Shown here in pieces: positions 24,083 to 32,344 of a stretch of 64,000 nt of DNA. How positions within the stretch are numbered: the first letter of the stretch is position 1; each line of letters opens with the position of its first letter. The DNA is from Pseudomonas schmalbachii (GTDB taxonomy: Bacteria > Pseudomonadota > Gammaproteobacteria > Pseudomonadales > Pseudomonadaceae), in the NCBI RefSeq assembly GCF_017589465.1, contig NZ_JAELYA010000001.1, forward strand, positions 496,001-560,000. Reading direction: 5' to 3'. The translations under genes and the position numbers were made by a program. The notes beneath the pieces are model-generated. The model did not search any database. It had not been told where the DNA came from and saw only the letters and a program-made list of their open reading frames with translations.

Positions 24083-26272
24083 ATGGCAGAACATATTTCG
24101 CTGTCCCCCGCGGCAGCGTGGGTGGAGCTGCGCGCCACCGAACAGGACTGGAAGGACGCCGACCCGACCGTGCTCGGCACGCTGCTGGCGCACATGCACC
24201 TGATCCGCGCCTTCGAGGAATGCGTGCTGGAGCTGGCCTCCGAGGGCCTGGTCCATGGACCTGCGCATTCCAGCATCGGCCAGGAAGGCGGAGCCGCCGG
24301 CTCCATCGTGCCGCTGGTCGCCGCCGACCAGATCAACGGTTCCCATCGCGGGCATCATCAGTTTCTGGCCAAGGCGCTCGGTTACCTGAATCCCGCCGGC
24401 ATCGATCCCCTGGCGCCGCTGAGCAGCGAAGTCGAGAACCTGCTGCAACGCACGCTGGCCGAGATCCTCGGCCTGGCTGACGGCTTCTGCCGTGGACGTG
24501 GCGGCTCCATGCACCTGCGCTGGCAGGAGGCCGGCGTGCTCGGCACCAACGCCATCGTCGGTGGCGGCGTGCCGCTGGCTGCCGGCGCCGCCTGGGCCCA
24601 CCGGCATGCCGGCACCGATGCCGTGGCGGTCACCTACTTCGGCGACGGCGCGGTGAACATCGGTTCGGTGCTGGAGACTATGAACCTGGCGGCCGCCTGG
24701 CAGCTGCCGCTGTGCTTCTTCATCGAGAACAACCGCTACGCGGTATCGACCACCGTCGAGGAAGCCACCGCCGAACCGCGCCTCTCCGCCCGCGGCGCGG
24801 CCTTCAACATTCCCAGCTGGCGCGTCGACGGCATGGACCCGCTGGCGGTCTACCTGGCGATGCAGGAAGCGCTGGCGCACATGCGCGCCGGCAAGGGGCC
24901 GACCATCATCGAGGCCAACGTCTACCGCTTCTTCCACCAGAACGGCGCCTTCCCCGGCAGTGCGTTCGGCTATCGCAGCAAGGAAGAGGAACAGGCCTGG
25001 CGCGAGCGTGACCCCATCGATCACCTCGGCCGGCGCATGCAGGAGCGCGGCCTGATCGACGCCGGGCAGATCGCTGCACTGCGCGGACGCGCCCAGGCGG
25101 CCATGCAGCGCGCCGCTGCCGCACTAACCGAAGCCGACGTCGGCGCCCGCGCGGGCAAGCGGCGGATTCGCCTCGACCTCTGGCCAAGCCCGGACTTCTG
25201 CAACGTCGGCGTGCGCGGCGATCTGTCCGAGTTGCAGGGCGCGCGTACCGCAGAGGAAGCCGGTTTCCAGGGCAAGCTGGAGAAGCACAAGTTCATCGAC
25301 GCAGTGGCAGACGTGATGACTCGGCGCATGGAAACCGACCCGGGCGTGGTGGTCATGGGCGAGGACGTGCATCGCCTGAAAGGCGGCACCAACGGAGCCA
25401 CCCGTGGCCTGAAGGAGCGTTTCCCGGATCGCGTGCTCGGCACGCCGATCAGCGAAAACGCCTTCGTCGGTCTCGGCGGCGGGCTGGCAATGGACGGCCG
25501 TTACCGTCCGGTGGTGGAGTTCATGTATCCCGACTTCATGTGGGTAGCGGCGGACCAGGTGTTCAACCAGATCGGCAAGGCCCGGCACATGTTCGGCGGC
25601 GACATCGAGGTGCCTTTCGTCCTGCGCACCAAGGTTGCCATGGGCAGCGGCTACGGCTCGCAGCACTCCATGGACCCGGCGGGCATCTTCGCCACCAGCC
25701 CCGGCTGGCGCATCGTCGCGCCCTCCACGCCGTTCGACTACATCGGCCTGATGAACGCCGCGCTGGCCCTCAAGGACCCAGTGCTGGTGATCGAGCATGT
25801 CGACCTGTATGCCTCGTCGGGCATGGCCCCGGTCGAGGATCTCGACTACCAGATCCCGTTCGGCAAGGCCGCCATCCGCCGCAGCGGCAAGGAAGTGACG
25901 GTACTGACCTACCTGTCGATGGTCGCCCATGCCCTCGAAGCCGCCGAACACAGCGGCATCGATGCCGAGGTGTTGGACCTGCGCTGGCTCGACCGCGCCA
26001 GTCTCGACTGGGAAACCATCGAGGCAAGCATCCGTAAGACCAACAACGTGCTGATCGTCGAGCAGGGCTCGGTCGGCACCTCGTATGGCGGCTGGCTGGC
26101 CGACGAAATCCAGCGCCGCTGCTTCGACTGGCTCGACCAGCCGGTGCAGCGCGTAACGGGCAGCGAAGCGTCACCGAGCATTTCCAAAGTGCTGGAGCGT
26201 GCCGCCTGCGCGCGCACCGAAGAGGTGGTCGTGGGCCTGCATCGCATCATGCGCGACAAGGGCGCCGCCTGA
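24083..26272 (+). CDS. Fused alpha/beta E1 component of a 2-oxoacid/acetoin-type dehydrogenase complex
   Basis: A 729-residue fusion. Residues 1 to about 380 are an E1-alpha subunit with the thiamine diphosphate motif GDGAVNIGSVLETMNL (from residue 187) ending in IENNR. Residues from about 400 on are E1-beta with VVMGEDVHRLKGGTNGATRG, TPISENAFVGLGGGLAM and a C-terminal transketolase-like domain (NNVLIVEQGSVGTSYGG). It decarboxylates or cleaves an alpha-keto substrate and passes the acyl unit to the E2 lipoyl group. Acetoin- and branched-chain-type E1s are usually two chains. Neighbours encode E2, E3, a VOC protein and a thioesterase. The substrate is not evident. ATG 24083 lies 17 bp after the SDR stop. 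Confidence 0.9.
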   Translation: MAEHISLSPAAAWVELRATEQDWKDADPTVLGTLLAHMHLIRAFEECVLELASEGLVHGPAHSSIGQEGGAAGSIVPLVAADQINGSHRGHHQFLAKALGYLNPAGIDPLAPLSSEVENLLQRTLAEILGLADGFCRGRGGSMHLRWQEAGVLGTNAIVGGGVPLAAGAAWAHRHAGTDAVAVTYFGDGAVNIGSVLETMNLAAAWQLPLCFFIENNRYAVSTTVEEATAEPRLSARGAAFNIPSWRVDGMDPLAVYLAMQEALAHMRAGKGPTIIEANVYRFFHQNGAFPGSAFGYRSKEEEQAWRERDPIDHLGRRMQERGLIDAGQIAALRGRAQAAMQRAAAALTEADVGARAGKRRIRLDLWPSPDFCNVGVRGDLSELQGARTAEEAGFQGKLEKHKFIDAVADVMTRRMETDPGVVVMGEDVHRLKGGTNGATRGLKERFPDRVLGTPISENAFVGLGGGLAMDGRYRPVVEFMYPDFMWVAADQVFNQIGKARHMFGGDIEVPFVLRTKVAMGSGYGSQHSMDPAGIFATSPGWRIVAPSTPFDYIGLMNAALALKDPVLVIEHVDLYASSGMAPVEDLDYQIPFGKAAIRRSGKEVTVLTYLSMVAHALEAAEHSGIDAEVLDLRWLDRASLDWETIEASIRKTNNVLIVEQGSVGTSYGGWLADEIQRRCFDWLDQPVQRVTGSEASPSISKVLERAACARTEEVVVGLHRIMRDKGAA

Positions 26273-26289
26273 GCGGAGGGAACAGCGAA

Positions 26290-26775
26290 ATGACCATTCA
26301 CATGACCGCCCCCCTCGAAGTGGGCATCGCCTGCCGCGATCTGCTCGCGCAACGCGCTTTCTATGAAGGCGTGCTGGGCCTGCAGTTCATCAGCGAATTC
26401 CTTGTCCCGGCCGACAAGGCCAGCGCTGCCGCACTGTGCCCCGAGCACTACATCGTCGTGCGTCTGCAGACCAACCGTGGCGAGCGCATCAAGTTGCTGG
26501 CGCGGGCCACGCCGACCGCAGCCGAGGCGCCCGGCGAGTGGATTCTCGACCGGCCGAACGCCACCTATCTGACCTTCATCCTCGACGACATCGACGCCGC
26601 CATCGCCGATCTGCAGCGCGCCGGAGTCGAGTTCATGACCGGCCCGCAGCGTGTGGAAGTGCGGCCCGGCGTTTACCTGGCGTTCTGCCGCGACCCCGAG
26701 GGCAACGTCCTCGAACTGGTGCAGTACGAAAACATTGGCGACTACCGTCCCGACCTGATCAACGGAGCGAGCTGA
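26290..26775 (+). CDS. VOC (glyoxalase/dioxygenase superfamily) protein
   Basis: A 161-residue single-domain vicinal-oxygen-chelate protein: VGIACRDLLAQRAFYEGVLG at the start, ATYLTFILDDIDAAIADLQR in the middle and CRDPEGNVLELVQYE at the end, which supplies the usual metal Glu. The first-strand metal His is not obvious (EVGIAC), so metal binding may be altered. It lies inside the E1-E2-E3 operon, 17 bp after E1 and 1 bp before E2, so it probably isomerises or processes the same pathway intermediate. GGAGG precedes the start by nine bases. Confidence 0.82.
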   Translation: MTIHMTAPLEVGIACRDLLAQRAFYEGVLGLQFISEFLVPADKASAAALCPEHYIVVRLQTNRGERIKLLARATPTAAEAPGEWILDRPNATYLTFILDDIDAAIADLQRAGVEFMTGPQRVEVRPGVYLAFCRDPEGNVLELVQYENIGDYRPDLINGAS

Positions 26776-26776
26776 C

Positions 26777-27997
26777 ATGGCAAAACTCATCCGCATGCCG
26801 GAAATTGCCGCCAACGGCACCTCCGCCGTGCTCAACGAATGGCTCAAGCAGGAGGGCGACGCCATTGCCGTCGGCGATGTCCTCGCCACCATCGAAACCG
26901 ACAAGGCCCTGGTGGACTTCACCGCCGACGAGGCTGGCGTGCTCGGCAAGATCCTCAGCCCGGCCGGCGAGGATGTTGCCGTGGGCGCGCCCATCGCCGT
27001 GCTCAGTGCGCCGGGCGAGAATGGTGTGGACATTCAGGCGTTGCTGGGCGCGGCTCCCGAGCCTCAGGCCGCAGCGCAAGCGCCTGCAATCACCCCTGCC
27101 ACCGGGAACACTGCCGTAGCGCCCGATGCCGAGCGCATCAAGGCCAGCCCGCTGGCCCGGCGTCTGGCCAGGGAACAGGGAGTGGATATTGCCACCCTGC
27201 AGGGCAGCGGCCCGCACGGGCGGATCGTCAAGCGCGACGTGGAAGGTGCCCGTCCGGCGCCCCCCGCACCAGTTCCCATGCCGCCACCGGTCGCTCCGGC
27301 GGCCAGCATCGCTGCGGTGGACTATGAGGAAATCCCGCACTCGAACATGCGCCGCACCATCGCCCGCCGCCTCACCGAGAGCAAGGCCAGCGTGCCGCAC
27401 TTCTACCTCAAGGTGGAATGCCGGATGGACCGGCTGAACGACCTCCGCGCCCAGGTCAATGCCAGTGCGCCGCGCAAGATCTCGGTCAACGACTTCATCG
27501 TCAAGGCGGTCGCCGCGGCGCTGCTGGAGTTGCCGGCGATGAACGTCAGCTGGACCGATACCGCGCTGCGCCGCTACAGGCAGGCGGATATCGCAGTAGC
27601 GGTCGCCACCGACAGCGGACTGATCACCCCGGTGGTGCGCGATGCCGGCAGCAAGTCGCTGTCGCGCATAGGCAGCGAGGTCGCCGAACTGGCCGAGCGT
27701 GCCCGCAGCGGACGCCTGGCTCCGGCGGAGTACCAGGGCGGCAGCTTCACCATCAGCAACCTCGGCATGTACGGCATCGAGGAGTTCTCCGCGATCATCA
27801 ATCCGCCCCATGCGGCGATCCTGGCCGTGGGCGCCACCTCGCTGCGCCCGCTGGTCGAGGATGGCGCGCTGGTGGTGGCGCCGGCGATGACCGTGACGCT
27901 CTCGGCCGACCACCGCGCCATCGACGGTGCCCTGGCCGCGCAGTGGCTGGCGGTGTTCAAGCGCATCATCGAAAACCCGTTGGCGATACTGGTCTGA
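26777..27997 (+). CDS. Dihydrolipoamide acyltransferase (E2 component)
   Basis: A 406-residue E2. The lipoyl domain spans residues 1-80 with the lipoylated K43 (IETDKALVDF). An Ala/Pro linker is followed by the peripheral subunit-binding domain (ASPLARRLAREQGVDIATLQ, about residues 120-155), a second Pro/Ala linker, and the catalytic domain with H379 and D383 in SADHRAIDGA. It transfers the acyl group formed by E1 to CoA. Its ATG follows the VOC stop by one base, so translation is coupled. It has one lipoyl domain, as in acetoin and branched-chain complexes. Confidence 0.93.
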   Translation: MAKLIRMPEIAANGTSAVLNEWLKQEGDAIAVGDVLATIETDKALVDFTADEAGVLGKILSPAGEDVAVGAPIAVLSAPGENGVDIQALLGAAPEPQAAAQAPAITPATGNTAVAPDAERIKASPLARRLAREQGVDIATLQGSGPHGRIVKRDVEGARPAPPAPVPMPPPVAPAASIAAVDYEEIPHSNMRRTIARRLTESKASVPHFYLKVECRMDRLNDLRAQVNASAPRKISVNDFIVKAVAAALLELPAMNVSWTDTALRRYRQADIAVAVATDSGLITPVVRDAGSKSLSRIGSEVAELAERARSGRLAPAEYQGGSFTISNLGMYGIEEFSAIINPPHAAILAVGATSLRPLVEDGALVVAPAMTVTLSADHRAIDGALAAQWLAVFKRIIENPLAILV

Positions 27998-28004
27998 GGC
28001 GGCG

Positions 28005-29396
28005 ATGAGTACACAGGAATTCGATCTGATCGTCGTCGGTGGCGGCCCGGGTGGCTATGTCGCGGCGATCCGCGCCGCACAGCTCGGCATGCGTACGGCG
28101 CTGGTGGAAAAGGCCCAGCTCGGCGGCATCTGCCTGAACTGGGGCTGCATTCCCACCAAGGCGCTGCTGCGTTCGGCCGATGTACTGCGGCTGGTGCGCG
28201 ATGCAGGACGCTTCGGCGTCACCGTTGGCGCCCCGCAGGTGGATCTGCCCGTCATGGTCGCCCGTTCACGTGCGGTGGCCGGCCAGTTGCAGCGTGGCGT
28301 CGAGCACCTGATGAAGAAGAACGGCGTCAGCGTGATCAACGGCCACGCCCGTTTGGCGGGACCGCACAGGTTGCAGGTGACCCGCGACAGCGACTCACTG
28401 ATGCTGGCGGCCCCGCACATCATCCTCGCCACCGGCGCGCGGGCACGGCAATTGCCGGGACTCGAAGCGGATGGCTGCAGCGTCTGGTCGTACCGTGAAG
28501 CCTTGCAGCCCTCTGCCCTGCCCCGGCGCCTGCTGGTCATTGGCGCCGGCGCCATCGGCATCGAGTTCGCCAGCTTCTATCGTGCGCTGGGCAGCGAAGT
28601 CAGCGTGGTGGAAATGGCCGAGCGCATCCTGCCAGTGGAGGACGCGGAGATTTCCGCCCACGTCGCCGACTCGCTGCGCAAGGACGGCATCACCCTGCAC
28701 ACCGGCAGCCGGCTGAAGTCGCATCGCCGGGTGGCCAGTGGCTGGCAGGTTGAACTGGAGGGTGCCAGCACCGAGACCCTGGAGATCGACGTGATCCTCA
28801 GCGCCGCCGGCATCGTCGGCAATGTCGAGGATCTCGGCCTGGAAGGCACCGCGGTCAAGGTGGAGAAAAGCCATATCGTTACCGACCGCTACTGCGCTAC
28901 CGGCGAGCCCGGCGTCTACGCCATCGGCGATGTCGCCGGCCCGCCGTGGCTGGCGCACAAGGCCAGCCACGAGGCGCTGATCTGCGTGGAGAAAATCGCC
29001 GGCCTCGATCCGCATCCACTGGACGCCAGCCGCGTTCCAGCCTGCACTTACAGCCATCCGCAAGTCGCCAGCGTCGGTCTGACCGAGGCCCAGGCGCGCG
29101 AAAGCGGGCGCGACGTGCGCGTCGGCAAGTTCCCCTTCGCCGCCAACGGCAAAGCCATCGCCCTGGGTGCAACCGGCGGCTTCACCAAGGTGGTGTTCGA
29201 TGCCGGCAGCGGCGAACTGCTCGGCGCGCACATGGTCGGCGAGGAAGTCACCGAAATGATCCAGGGCTACGCCATCGGCCGGGAGCTGGAAACCACCGAA
29301 GCGGAACTGATGGCCACCATCTTCCCCCACCCGACCCAGTCGGAAGCCATGCACGAAGCCGTGCTGGCCGCCTACGGCCGGGCGCTGCACATCTGA
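28005..29396 (+). CDS. lpdA: Dihydrolipoyl dehydrogenase (E3 component)
   Basis: A 463-residue flavoprotein disulfide reductase. VVGGGPGGYVA is the FAD loop, C43 and C48 in GGICLNWGCIP form the redox disulfide, VIGAGAIGIEFASFY is the NAD loop, and H442/E447 in PHPTQSEAMHE are the proton-relay pair. It reoxidises the lipoyl group of the E2 next door using NAD+. GAGG precedes ATG 28005 by five bases, 7 bp after the E2 stop. It is a complex-specific copy, distinct from the housekeeping E3. Confidence 0.94.
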   Translation: MSTQEFDLIVVGGGPGGYVAAIRAAQLGMRTALVEKAQLGGICLNWGCIPTKALLRSADVLRLVRDAGRFGVTVGAPQVDLPVMVARSRAVAGQLQRGVEHLMKKNGVSVINGHARLAGPHRLQVTRDSDSLMLAAPHIILATGARARQLPGLEADGCSVWSYREALQPSALPRRLLVIGAGAIGIEFASFYRALGSEVSVVEMAERILPVEDAEISAHVADSLRKDGITLHTGSRLKSHRRVASGWQVELEGASTETLEIDVILSAAGIVGNVEDLGLEGTAVKVEKSHIVTDRYCATGEPGVYAIGDVAGPPWLAHKASHEALICVEKIAGLDPHPLDASRVPACTYSHPQVASVGLTEAQARESGRDVRVGKFPFAANGKAIALGATGGFTKVVFDAGSGELLGAHMVGEEVTEMIQGYAIGRELETTEAELMATIFPHPTQSEAMHEAVLAAYGRALHI

Positions 29397-29412
29397 ATTC
29401 GAGGAATACGCA

Positions 29413-29883
29413 ATGAACGATCTGAACAATGAGTCCCGCGAACGCTACGGTGTCGAGCCCGGCTGGGCATTCGGCAAATGCTTCGATGTGCGCTGGTCCG
29501 AGGTGGATGCCTTCGGCCACGTGAACAACCTAGCCTATCTGGGCTGGTGCGAGGAAACCCGCAATGCCTACATCGAGTCGCTGGGCGTGCCGTCCTTCAC
29601 CCGCGACGCCCCGGGGCCGGTGATCAAGGAGCTCGGCTTCACCTACGACCGCTCGCTTGAGCACGCTGCAAGAATCCTCGTCACTGGCCGCGTCGCCTGG
29701 ATTCGCAACACCAGCTTCCGCATGGAGTTCGCGGTCTGGAACGGCGCCCAGGTCGGTCACGGCCACGCCATCTGTATCTGGATGCTCAATGCGACGGGCG
29801 AAAAGGTGACCGTGTCGGACGAACTGCGCCGCCTGATCGTCGAGCGCGATGGTGCGGAGTTGCTGTCATCGCAGGCGCAATGA
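29413..29883 (+). CDS. Acyl-CoA thioesterase, 4-hydroxybenzoyl-CoA thioesterase-like hotdog protein
   Basis: A 156-residue hotdog-fold protein. FDVRWSEVDAFGHVNNLAYL carries the family catalytic Asp in the DxxGHVNN motif. It hydrolyses an acyl-CoA, presumably the product made by the E2 component or a side product, in the cytoplasm. It lies 16 bp after E3 with GAGGAATACGC before its ATG and is the last gene of the operon. No hairpin terminator is visible after it. Confidence 0.87.
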   Translation: MNDLNNESRERYGVEPGWAFGKCFDVRWSEVDAFGHVNNLAYLGWCEETRNAYIESLGVPSFTRDAPGPVIKELGFTYDRSLEHAARILVTGRVAWIRNTSFRMEFAVWNGAQVGHGHAICIWMLNATGEKVTVSDELRRLIVERDGAELLSSQAQ

Positions 29884-30220
29884 CTTGGAAACAAATCTCC
29901 TTCGGGCGGGCCAGGTCAGTAACCTGTGCCCCGCCATATCAGCGAATGAGTCGTTTAACTTTCGCGCCGGGGCGCTGCGCACTCCGCTTGCCATCCGTAC
30001 CAAATGCGAGTTGGGTGGCGGTCTTGCTGTTTCCCCTCAAGTGCAGCAACCGACATGCAGAAGAAGATTGCCGAGTTGGAACGAGGGTAGAACCCCACAA
30101 CGATGAATACCTTTATAGCTACAGATGAGGGCGTGCTAACTACGCTGAGGCTCAATCAAAAAATCTTGGAGTGAACGAAATTTTCACCCTAGAAATAGCC
30201 CAAGAAAAAAGTAATAAATA
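29884..30220. other. Gene-free stretch, increasingly AT-rich
   Basis: No convincing gene lies here. The first 200 bp have ordinary composition; from about 30080 the DNA becomes A/T-rich and stays so to about 30285, inside the end of the Lrp gene. No transposase, terminal repeats or tRNA could be recognised. It looks like a junction between the catabolic module and the conserved gor-galU block. Confidence 0.6.
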
Positions 30221-30649
30221 TCAACGAGAAATACTCACTGACTTGAATTGTTGGACTACTTTAGGATCACTTCCTTTGAAGAAGCGTTCGTAGGCCTCGA
30301 TATCCTCGGTGACGATGCGCAGCATGAAGTCCACCGAGCCCATCAGCACATGGCACTCCAGCACCTCGGGGAACTCGCGGATCGCCTCGGCGAAGTCGGT
30401 CAGGTGATTGCGCCCGTGGGTGTTGAGCTTCACCTGGGCGAATATCTGCGCGTTCAGGCCGATCTTCTTGCGGTCCAGCAGGGTCACCTGCTTGCGGATC
30501 ACTCCTTCTTCCTTCAGGCGCTGGATGCGCCGCCAGCAAGGCGATTGCGACAGGCCGATGCGTTCGGCGATCTCGGCGGTGGACAGCGTGGCTTCATCCT
30601 GCAACAGGGCGAGGATTCGCTGATCGTAGGCATCCAGCTCAGTGCGCAT
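30221..30649 (-). CDS. Lrp/AsnC-family regulator with altered C-terminus
   Basis: A 142-residue feast/famine regulator. The helix-turn-helix is at the N-terminus (LDAYDQRILALLQDEATLST, then AEIAERIGLSQSPCWRRIQR) and the RAM effector domain follows (EVLECHVLMGSVDFMLRIVT, EDIEAYERFF). Family members normally continue with a further strand and about 25-30 residues; here the homology ends after YERFFKGSDP and is replaced by an AT-rich stretch coding VVQQFKSVSISR. The effector domain may be incomplete. ATG 30649 is chosen because the longer frame crosses the promoter. It is divergent from the small ACT-like gene at 30782. Confidence 0.82.
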   Translation of the reverse strand: MRTELDAYDQRILALLQDEATLSTAEIAERIGLSQSPCWRRIQRLKEEGVIRKQVTLLDRKKIGLNAQIFAQVKLNTHGRNHLTDFAEAIREFPEVLECHVLMGSVDFMLRIVTEDIEAYERFFKGSDPKVVQQFKSVSISR

Positions 30650-30781
30650 GAACAATTCCCAGATCAATTTATACGCGCATAGTTTATGCGTAGTTTCCGC
30701 CCATCCGCATCCAGATAGAACAACAAAACCATCCGACCGGCTGCAGAATGGCTTCATCCGATCCCACTCCCCGGAATGCCC

Positions 30782-31123
30782 ATGAACCAGGCCCTGCACC
30801 TCCCCTCCAGTCCTGCCGACTGCCTGCCAGCCGACCTCCAATGCCGTCCCGATGGCTGGGGCGCCCGCCCGGAAGATGCCCATCACAGCGCGCTGTTCGA
30901 CATCCAGGCGGAGGCGGAAGCCGACATCCTCTGCCGCCTGCTCAACCTGTTCGCCCTGCAGGGCTACCTGCCGGCGGAAGTCCACGCGCATCAGGAGGAC
31001 GGCTGGATACAGGTGCGGCTGCGCCTGCATGCATTGCCGCGGCATCGCGCCGAAGTGATTGCCGCACGCATGCGCTCGATGGTGACGGTGAGCGAGGTCG
31101 GACTGAGTTTCCACACCTGCTGA
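30782..31123 (+). CDS. Small ACT-like protein of unknown function
   Basis: A 113-residue protein. The second half (ILCRLLNLFALQGYLPAEVH, then VRLRLHALPRHRAEVIAARM) resembles a single ACT domain such as the acetolactate synthase small subunit IlvM, but the match is weak. It is divergent from the Lrp gene and 110 bp before a carrier gene. ATG 30782 was chosen over 30776 because GGAA lies at the right distance. A role in amino-acid sensing with the Lrp regulator is a guess. Confidence 0.6.
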   Translation: MNQALHLPSSPADCLPADLQCRPDGWGARPEDAHHSALFDIQAEAEADILCRLLNLFALQGYLPAEVHAHQEDGWIQVRLRLHALPRHRAEVIAARMRSMVTVSEVGLSFHTC

Positions 31124-31233
31124 GCGGCAGATTGTCCGTTCAGCGATACAGGCTGGCGCTATCGCGTTAGTCGGAAAGCCGGCGGCTGGGTAGATTCTCT
31201 CGAACCGTTCGCCTTGCCTGCGAGATCCGCCCC

Positions 31234-32229
31234 ATGGCCCGCCCACGCCTGCTCCCCGACAACTTCACCCTGGCCCTGATCGCCACCGTGGCCATTGCCA
31301 CCCTGCTACCCTGCGAAGGCAAGGTGGCGGTGGCCTTCAGCTGGATCACCAACGCCGGCATCGCCCTGCTGTTCTTCCTGCACGGCGCCAAGCTGTCGCG
31401 ACAGGCCATCGTCGCCGGCGCCACCCACTGGCGCCTGCACCTGCTGGTGTTCGCCTGCACCTTCATCCTCTTCCCGATCCTCGGCCTGCTGCTCAAGCCA
31501 GTGCTGTCGCCGCTGGTGACGCCGGAGCTGTACCTGGGGATGCTCTATCTCTGCGCCCTGCCGGCCACCGTGCAGTCGTCCATCGCCTTCACCTCGCTGG
31601 CACGCGGCAACATCCCGGCGGCGGTGTGCAGCGCCTCGGCGTCCAGCCTGCTCGGCGTCTTCCTCACCCCGCTGCTGGTGCAGTTGCTGGTTGGCGCGCA
31701 TGGCGATACCGGCATGTCGACCCTCGATGCGATCGGCAAGATCACCCTGCAACTGCTGGTGCCCTTCGTCCTCGGCCAGATGCTGCGGCGCTGGGTCGGC
31801 GCCTGGGTCGAGCGGCGCAAGCCGGTGCTGCGCTATGTCGACCAGGGTTCGATCCTGCTGGTGGTGTACACCGCCTTCAGCGCGGCGGTGATCCAGGGGC
31901 TGTGGCACGAAATCCCGCTGCCGGCGCTGGCCGGTCTGGTCGTCGCCTGCTGCGTGCTGCTGGCCCTGGCGCTGCTGGCGACCAGCCAGCTGGGCCGGCG
32001 CCTCGGGTTCTCCCGGGAGGACTGCATCACCATCGTCTTCTGCGGCTCGAAGAAGAGCCTGGCCACCGGCGTGCCGATGGCCCAGGTGCTGTTCGCCGGC
32101 GGCACCATCGGCGTGATCCTGCTGCCGCTGATGCTGTTCCACCAGATCCAGCTGATGGTCTGCGCTGCGCTCGCCCAGCGATATGCGCGGCGGCCGGAAG
32201 AACAATCGACAGGACTGATCGAAAGCTAA
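31234..32229 (+). CDS. Bile acid:sodium symporter-like carrier (YfeH/SBF-like family)
   Basis: A 331-residue inner-membrane protein with about ten hydrophobic segments, e.g. ALIATVAIATLLP, AGIALLFFLHGAKLS, LLVFACTFILFPILGLLL and LLVPFVLGQML. The signature SLARGNIPAAVCSASASSLL and FCGSKKSLATGVPMAQVLF belong to the YfeH branch of sodium-dependent carriers. The substrate is unknown; related proteins are proposed to export or import organic anions. It lies between the Lrp/ACT-like pair and gor, an order that recalls the P. aeruginosa gor-galU region. Confidence 0.87.
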   Translation: MARPRLLPDNFTLALIATVAIATLLPCEGKVAVAFSWITNAGIALLFFLHGAKLSRQAIVAGATHWRLHLLVFACTFILFPILGLLLKPVLSPLVTPELYLGMLYLCALPATVQSSIAFTSLARGNIPAAVCSASASSLLGVFLTPLLVQLLVGAHGDTGMSTLDAIGKITLQLLVPFVLGQMLRRWVGAWVERRKPVLRYVDQGSILLVVYTAFSAAVIQGLWHEIPLPALAGLVVACCVLLALALLATSQLGRRLGFSREDCITIVFCGSKKSLATGVPMAQVLFAGGTIGVILLPLMLFHQIQLMVCAALAQRYARRPEEQSTGLIES

Positions 32230-32272
32230 CGAAAAAATCCAACGCCAGCAGAATGACGTTGGGCTTTCATGG

Positions 32273-32332
32273 GTAGGGCGGGTGAAACCCGCCAACTCGA
32301 AGATGCCTTGTGGCGGGTTGCACCCGCCCTAC
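32273..32332. repeat. REP-like inverted repeat, family A (second copy)
   Basis: The arms are nearly identical to the repeat at 11474-11531 (GTAGGGCGGGTGAAACCCGCC and its complement), with an 18-base spacer of different sequence. It lies between the convergent carrier and gor genes and may act as a transcription barrier. Confidence 0.85.
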
Positions 32333-32344
32333 GATCGACGGTCG

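Noticed and set aside
32240-32268. Possible terminator after the bile-acid-type carrier (CCAACG...CGTTGG)
   Set aside because: The stem is only six base pairs with a long loop and no T-run, too weak to report as a feature.
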